DNA from: JAVBRU01 sp031547595
GTDB lineage: Bacteria; Bacillota; Clostridia; Christensenellales; Aristaeellaceae
Direction: 5' to 3'
DNA length: 64,000 nt
Assembly (NCBI GenBank): GCA_031547595.1
Contig: JAVBRU010000085.1
Span: 1-64,000 of the forward strand
Positions 60,002 through 64,000 of the stretch are shown here, piece after piece; position 1 is the first letter of the stretch, and every line of letters starts with the position of its first letter. The translations under genes and the position numbers were made by a program. A model generated the notes under the pieces. That model ran no database searches. It had not been told where the DNA came from and saw only the letters and a list, made by a program, of their open reading frames with translations.

Positions 60002-61177
60002 TTACTTTCCTTCCCCAAATACAGCCACCCGGTTGCGCCCGCCCTGCTTGGCCTCATACAGCGCCTCATCGGCATAGCGGATCACCTGCGTCAGGCTAGG
60101 GGTTTCGTTTTGCCTTGTAACGCACAGCCCCACGCTGATAGTCACGCTGCCCTGCGGGCGGTCGGCATGCGGGATGGCCGCATTCTCTACAGCAGCGCGG
60201 ATATCTTCTGCCAGCGTGGCAGCCTCGTCCGCCTGCACGCCGGTGACTAGTAGCAGGAATTCCTCCCCGCCATAACGCATCAGGTGCGAGCATCCCTTGG
60301 GTGCTGTGCCCCAGATGATAGACGCGATGACCTGCAGGCATTCATCGCCCGCCTGATGGCCATAACGGTCGTTATACTCCTTAAAGTGATCAATATCGAC
60401 CATGCAGGCCGCAACGATCTCTTGCCTTTGCTGCGCCTCAAAGAAAACGGCGGGCAATTCTTTTTCGAGGTAGCGGCGGTTGTATATCTGGGTCAGTTCA
60501 TCCACCAGCACCATGGCCTGCAGTTGGTCGTTCATCTTCTGGATCTTATCGCTTTGCTCGACAATGATCTTGTTGTTCAGATAATCCCGAACGCGGTTGT
60601 TATACAGGATACAGGCAATGGCGATGCACAATAGGGAAGTGAACGCCGTGTTGATCTGGCTGGGGAAGGCCGCCATCTGTGGTTGAATATACATTTTAAG
60701 GGCGAAAAAAAACAGCAGCCAGTTGGACACATACAATGCAATCGCTTGCCAGGGCGTCAGCGGGGCGACAATGGTAACGCAGATCGCTACATATAAAAAC
60801 ACGCTGACGTCAGCGGATGTCATATGGCTATACGCCGTCAAGAAGCTGCCCCAATAGCAGATGAAGAACACATAGGCCACATAGGTGCGCTGAAAGATAT
60901 GGGGTTTTTGCTCAAGCCGCTTGCGGTTGCAGATCAAATATGCCAGGCCAAACAGCGTGACAGTGAACAATGACAGATACAGCATAAAATACACAAAGCG
61001 CGGGTTGGTGGTGTCAAAGGGGTTGGGGCGAATAAAGATTTCCCGCAGCATGAAGGCCTCAAACACCAGCACCAAGCAGCCCACCAATAGCAGCGGGTGC
61101 CAGTAGCTGTGCAGGATTTTCTGTTGATAATCCTGCAGATCCTCCTGCGGAATCTGCCTAAATACATTGCGTTTCAC
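60002..61177 (-). CDS. Membrane diguanylate cyclase (GGDEF)
   Basis: A 391-residue protein starting at GTG after AAAAGGAG. About six hydrophobic helices (25-195), a short coiled coil (about 200-225), then a GGDEF domain with RYGGEEF. The usual inhibitory RxxD site upstream is absent (KGCS), so product inhibition is not expected at that site. It makes cyclic-di-GMP from GTP; the input signal is unknown. Confidence 0.9.
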   Translation of the reverse strand: MKRNVFRQIPQEDLQDYQQKILHSYWHPLLLVGCLVLVFEAFMLREIFIRPNPFDTTNPRFVYFMLYLSLFTVTLFGLAYLICNRKRLEQKPHIFQRTYVAYVFFICYWGSFLTAYSHMTSADVSVFLYVAICVTIVAPLTPWQAIALYVSNWLLFFFALKMYIQPQMAAFPSQINTAFTSLLCIAIACILYNNRVRDYLNNKIIVEQSDKIQKMNDQLQAMVLVDELTQIYNRRYLEKELPAVFFEAQQRQEIVAACMVDIDHFKEYNDRYGHQAGDECLQVIASIIWGTAPKGCSHLMRYGGEEFLLLVTGVQADEAATLAEDIRAAVENAAIPHADRPQGSVTISVGLCVTRQNETPSLTQVIRYADEALYEAKQGGRNRVAVFGEGK

Positions 61178-61212
61178 AAAGTGCTCCTTTTCCCTTGGCT
61201 TATACCGCCTCT

Positions 61213-61241
61213 ATTGTAGCCCATCCGCGGTGGTAATTCAA
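61213..61241 (-). promoter_or_regulatory. Promoter of the diguanylate cyclase gene
   Basis: TTGAAT (61236-61241), 17 bases, TACAAT (61213-61218) on the minus strand. Confidence 0.65.
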
Positions 61242-61243
61242 TC

Positions 61244-61702
61244 TCAAAAGCCGTGCGCCTGCAAATGCTCTTCAATCAGGTTCACTTTCTCGGCACGCTC
61301 CATCAGGCGGTACAGGTGCAGCCAATCTGCCAGCGGGCAGAGCGGGATCTGCACGCCTTGCACGGGCACAAAAGCAAAATCGGAAGGATTGAGAACATAC
61401 GTATAGTCGCCGTCCGGCTGGCGGATGACGAAGCCTGCCATCACGTCCACCTCAATGCCATCTATCACAAACTCCATAAAAGCCTGCGTGGCATAGCGCA
61501 CATGCGGGTTTTGCGGTTTTTTCTCTCCCAAAGTGCACAGGACTTCTGCGGCCTTTGCGGCATCGTCTGGCTGCACCATCAGGTCGATATCCTGCGGCGT
61601 GACGGGCAGGCCATAGAGCTTCAGCATCAGTGATGCGCCAAGCGCCCATGGAGTTCCTGCACCACCCAGCGCCTGCGCAATTTTCAAAAGGACTTCCATC
61701 AT
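61244..61702 (-). CDS. Nucleotidyltransferase-fold protein
   Basis: A 152-residue protein with WALGASLMLKLYG and DIDLMV, the core of minimal nucleotidyltransferase-like folds (as in AbiEii or kanamycin-type enzymes). Only one DxD of the active site is clear, so catalysis is uncertain. No partner antitoxin gene is adjacent. The ribosome binding site is poor. Confidence 0.65.
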   Translation of the reverse strand: MMEVLLKIAQALGGAGTPWALGASLMLKLYGLPVTPQDIDLMVQPDDAAKAAEVLCTLGEKKPQNPHVRYATQAFMEFVIDGIEVDVMAGFVIRQPDGDYTYVLNPSDFAFVPVQGVQIPLCPLADWLHLYRLMERAEKVNLIEEHLQAHGF

Positions 61703-61730
61703 TGCAATGTGCTTCTTCCTTTGCTATAAT
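61702..61730 (+). promoter_or_regulatory. Promoter of the protein phosphatase gene
   Basis: TTGCAA (61702-61707), 17 bases, TATAAT (61725-61730); overlaps the start of the divergent gene. Confidence 0.75.
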
Positions 61731-61755
61731 AAATAAAAAGTGCCGGAGGAAAAAC

Positions 61756-62481
61756 ATGAACTACATTTCTCAGCCCCTGCCCCTGGAGGGCACCCTCAAT
61801 ACCCGCGATCTGGGCGGCTATCCTTTGCCGAATGGCGATACCACAAAGCTTCACAGCTTTTTGCGCAGCGATGCGTTGCACAGCTTGACCGATGCCGCCA
61901 AGGACGCGCTGTATGAATATGGTGTTCGCCTGGTGGTGGATTTGAGAAGCAGCCGGGAGAGCACTGCCGCGCCTTGCGCACTTTGCGGCTACCGCGATGT
62001 GCAGGTGTTGGATGTGCCGCTGCTAGACAACATCCAGTCAAGCGGCATGCTGGGCGAACTGCCCGAGAGCCTTGGCGCACTGTATATCAGTTTGCTCAAA
62101 GACAGCGGCGCTTCGCTGGCAGTGGCGCTTCGCGATATGGCGCAGGTGCAGGGCTGCGTGTTGTACAACTGCACCGCGGGCAAGGACAGGACCGGCATCA
62201 TCAGCATGCTGCTGTTGACGCTGGCCGGCGTGCCGGATGAAAGCGTGCTGGATGATTACAGCCCCTCGGCAGATAACATGCGCCCTGCCATGGCCAAGCA
62301 GCTGGAAGTATTGCAGGTGCGGCAGGTGCAGGCGCTGATGTTTTTGTTCGAGTCCCCGCGCAGCGAAATGCAAAAAGCCATGGCATGGCTGAAAGAAAAC
62401 TACGACAGCACGCCTGCGTACTTGCGCAGCATCGGCGTCACGGACGCAGAGCAGGAAGTATTAAAGAATAAACTGGCTTAA
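61756..62481 (+). CDS. Tyrosine-type protein phosphatase
   Basis: A 241-residue enzyme with the CX5R active-site loop in NCTAGKDRTGI and N-terminal GTLNTRDLGG, as in the Y_phosphatase3 family. It may act on phosphotyrosine or on a phospholipid. ATG after GGAGG. It ends in a 4-base overlap with the convergent oxidoreductase gene. Confidence 0.9.
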   Translation: MNYISQPLPLEGTLNTRDLGGYPLPNGDTTKLHSFLRSDALHSLTDAAKDALYEYGVRLVVDLRSSRESTAAPCALCGYRDVQVLDVPLLDNIQSSGMLGELPESLGALYISLLKDSGASLAVALRDMAQVQGCVLYNCTAGKDRTGIISMLLLTLAGVPDESVLDDYSPSADNMRPAMAKQLEVLQVRQVQALMFLFESPRSEMQKAMAWLKENYDSTPAYLRSIGVTDAEQEVLKNKLA

Positions 62482-63461
62482 TCGCAGTATCCTGATAAAA
62501 TTTCATCCATCACCCACGTGGTACGCGCCGCCGTTTCGGCGGTGGACACGGGGGTTTCTTTTTTGTTCAGGCAATTGACCACATGCTGCACCATCGGCGT
62601 CTGGATGTGGTAGGGGGTGTCCACATAGAAGCGCTCCGGCTCCTTACCGGGGCGGACAAGCGTAATGTACTCGCCGCCAAAGGTGGGGAAGCGCAGCTGC
62701 CCCAAAGTGCCGGTCAGCACGTTTTCGTCGATGTGGAAGGCGCTGTCAAAACACCACTGTGCGCTGCCCAGCACACCGTTTTCAAACAGCAGGGATGCAC
62801 TGATGGTATCTTCTACCTCAAACAGCTTCCGCTGGTTGCGGGCAAAAGCCTTCACCTGCGCGATGGGGCCCAGCAAATAATCCATCATATCCAGCGTGTG
62901 GCTGCCCACATCCAATAGCAGCCCGCCCCCGCCAATGGCCTTCACCATGCGCCAGGGCGGATCGCCCGCGCCGCCGGAGCCTTCTGTGGCATGATACGTG
63001 ATCTGCGCCGCGCGCACCGTGCCAATTGCGCCGTCCTTTAGCAGCTCTTCAACTTTCAAAAAATAGGGCAGCCTGCGCCGATAATATGCGGCGAACACGG
63101 GCAGTCCTGTTTCCTTTTGCGCGGCAATCAGCCGCTGACACTCCGGGAAGCTTACAGAAAGCGGTTTTTCCACATACACCGGCTTGCCCGCACGAAGCGC
63201 AGCAATGGCATAATCCACATGCGAGGAGGGCGGGGTGGCCACATACACGGCGTCCACCTCCGGACAATCGATCAGTGCCTGTGCATCGGTGGTATAGTGC
63301 GGCACGTGATGTCGCTTGGCGTAGTCGATCAGCAATTCTTCATTGCGGCGCATCACCATATACAGCTCGCTGCCCGTGGCGTTTTGCAGCGCCGGGCCGG
63401 ATTTGCGCTCGGTCACCGCGCCGCAGCCGATGATCCCCCAGCGGATATTCTTGTTTTCCAT
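62478..63461 (-). CDS. Gfo/Idh/MocA family oxidoreductase
   Basis: A 327-residue NAD(P)-dependent oxidoreductase. N-terminal Rossmann loop GIIGCGAVTE, then EKPLSVS (catalytic Lys) and a C-terminal substrate domain with GGGGLLLDVGSHTLDMMDY (shown in part). Acts on a cyclitol, sugar or similar compound. It lies 3 bases after the permease gene upstream. Confidence 0.92.
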   Translation of the reverse strand: MENKNIRWGIIGCGAVTERKSGPALQNATGSELYMVMRRNEELLIDYAKRHHVPHYTTDAQALIDCPEVDAVYVATPPSSHVDYAIAALRAGKPVYVEKPLSVSFPECQRLIAAQKETGLPVFAAYYRRRLPYFLKVEELLKDGAIGTVRAAQITYHATEGSGGAGDPPWRMVKAIGGGGLLLDVGSHTLDMMDYLLGPIAQVKAFARNQRKLFEVEDTISASLLFENGVLGSAQWCFDSAFHIDENVLTGTLGQLRFPTFGGEYITLVRPGKEPERFYVDTPYHIQTPMVQHVVNCLNKKETPVSTAETAARTTWVMDEILSGYCD

Positions 63462-63464
63462 ACA

Positions 63465-64000
63465 TTATCCCCTCACCAGCCTGCGAAGCGGCAGGCTGAT
63501 TGCGTAACATGCGGCGGCGCACAGCACCACGGCCGCGCCCACGCCGGTATCGAGGTAATATGCTGCAATCAGCCCCGCCACGCCGCAAAATACGCCAAAC
63601 AGCACGCTATAGAGCGCATGCTGCGCTGCCGTGCGCGAAACATTGCGCGCCGCAGCCGCGGGCAAAATCAGCAGCGCATTGATCAGCAGCACGCCTACCC
63701 AGCGGATGGCCAGCATCACGCACACCGCCACCAGCGACACAAATGCGTACTCCACCCATTTGGTTTTGAGGCCGCGGCTTTGCGCCAGCGCGGGATTGAC
63801 GGCGGTGAGCAGCAGCCGGTTGAACAGCAACACCCAGATGCCAAGCCCCAACAGCAGCGCCACGAGCAGCAGCAGCAAATCGCCAGGCTGGATGCTCAGC
63901 ACATCGCCCGCCAACAGCGCAGAATACTTGGAGAAACCGCCGCCACGCGAAAGAATGAGCAGCCCCAGCGCAATGCCGGTGGACGAAAACACGCTGATGA
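63465..64000 (-). CDS. Metal ABC transporter permease (partial, runs off the window)
   Basis: 178 residues of a family-3 metal permease are visible and the frame is open to base 64000, so the start lies beyond. Helices and the loop RWVGVLLINALLILPAAAARNVS match ZnuB/MntB-type permeases. It is a second, separate metal-transport locus from the one at 4.9-8.2 kb. Linked to the oxidoreductase gene by a 3-base gap. Confidence 0.85.
   Translation of the reverse strand, partial: ISVFSSTGIALGLLILSRGGGFSKYSALLAGDVLSIQPGDLLLLLVALLLGLGIWVLLFNRLLLTAVNPALAQSRGLKTKWVEYAFVSLVAVCVMLAIRWVGVLLINALLILPAAAARNVSRTAAQHALYSVLFGVFCGVAGLIAAYYLDTGVGAAVVLCAAACYAISLPLRRLVRG

Noticed and set aside
61244..61702. Toxin of an AbiEii-type toxin-antitoxin pair
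   Set aside because: No antitoxin-like gene adjoins it and the active-site motif is incomplete; only the fold is called.
1..64000. CRISPR array, tRNA, rRNA, integrase or full insertion sequence
   Set aside because: No regular direct repeats with spacers, no tRNA-like TTCRA-stem segments and no transposase or integrase motifs were found.

Overview
The window looks like chromosome from a moderately GC-rich, endospore-forming, Gram-positive anaerobe of the class Clostridia. The evidence is a full-length spoIVA with a sigma-E-like promoter, strong AGGAGG ribosome binding sites, many TTGACA-17-TATAAT promoters, Firmicutes-type BMP and Tct importers, and a CotH/VTC/DUF4956 cluster. The order Christensenellales or a relative is possible, but I cannot settle that from sequence alone. 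I see no rRNA, tRNA, CRISPR array, phage structural gene or full insertion sequence.

Layout. 1-4.7 kb: 5'-truncated hybrid histidine kinase, a membrane-anchored condensation-domain acyltransferase fusion, a small secreted protein. 4.8-8.2 kb: zinc-type ABC import operon (small Cys/His protein, binding protein, ATPase, permease, lipoprotein) with an internal hairpin that hides a ribosome binding site. 8.2-11.5 kb: PflX-like radical SAM protein; glmM with a hexapeptide-repeat transferase. 11.6-16.6 kb: BMP-type (nucleoside-like) ABC importer. 16.6-21.3 kb: CotH-DUF4956-VTC operon. 21.4-24.0 kb: murA, J-domain protein, thioredoxin-like protein, ComEA-like DNA-binding protein. 24.2-26.5 kb: glutamate 5-kinase-like protein and a MATE exporter. 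26.5-34.7 kb: a LacI-type repressor fused to a cytoplasmic solute-binding domain, divergent from two HAD hydrolases, a YcxB-like protein, a 2H-phosphoesterase-like protein and a tripartite tricarboxylate transporter (TctB-A-C). 35.2-39.7 kb: sugar-type ABC importer without binding protein, plus GNAT and acyl-ACP thioesterase. 39.8-45.1 kb: CapA-like lipoprotein, small unknown proteins, UspA-like protein, spoIVA. 45.2-48.6 kb: ABC-2 exporter and recO. 48.8-54.6 kb: GH39 glycosidase, GldA-like dehydrogenase, nucleoside hydrolase, AraC regulator, short FGGY kinase. 54.7-59.1 kb: DUF1836 regulator, PAP2-like protein, DeoR regulator, VWA protein with an ECF sigma factor. 59.1-64 kb: MITE-like element, divergent XRE pair, diguanylate cyclase, nucleotidyltransferase-fold protein, protein phosphatase, Gfo/Idh/MocA oxidoreductase, and a metal ABC permease cut by the window end.

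Three things stand out. First, the LacI-solute-binding-protein fusion sits on a symmetric divergent promoter in which the same 12-bp near-palindrome overlaps both -35 boxes. Second, a family of short two-hairpin repeats shows compensatory stem changes, and all five copies found lie between convergent genes. Third, two 163-164-bp TIR-bearing elements of one MITE-like family are present, the first followed by a related half copy. Promoter calls rest on hexamer match and spacing only.
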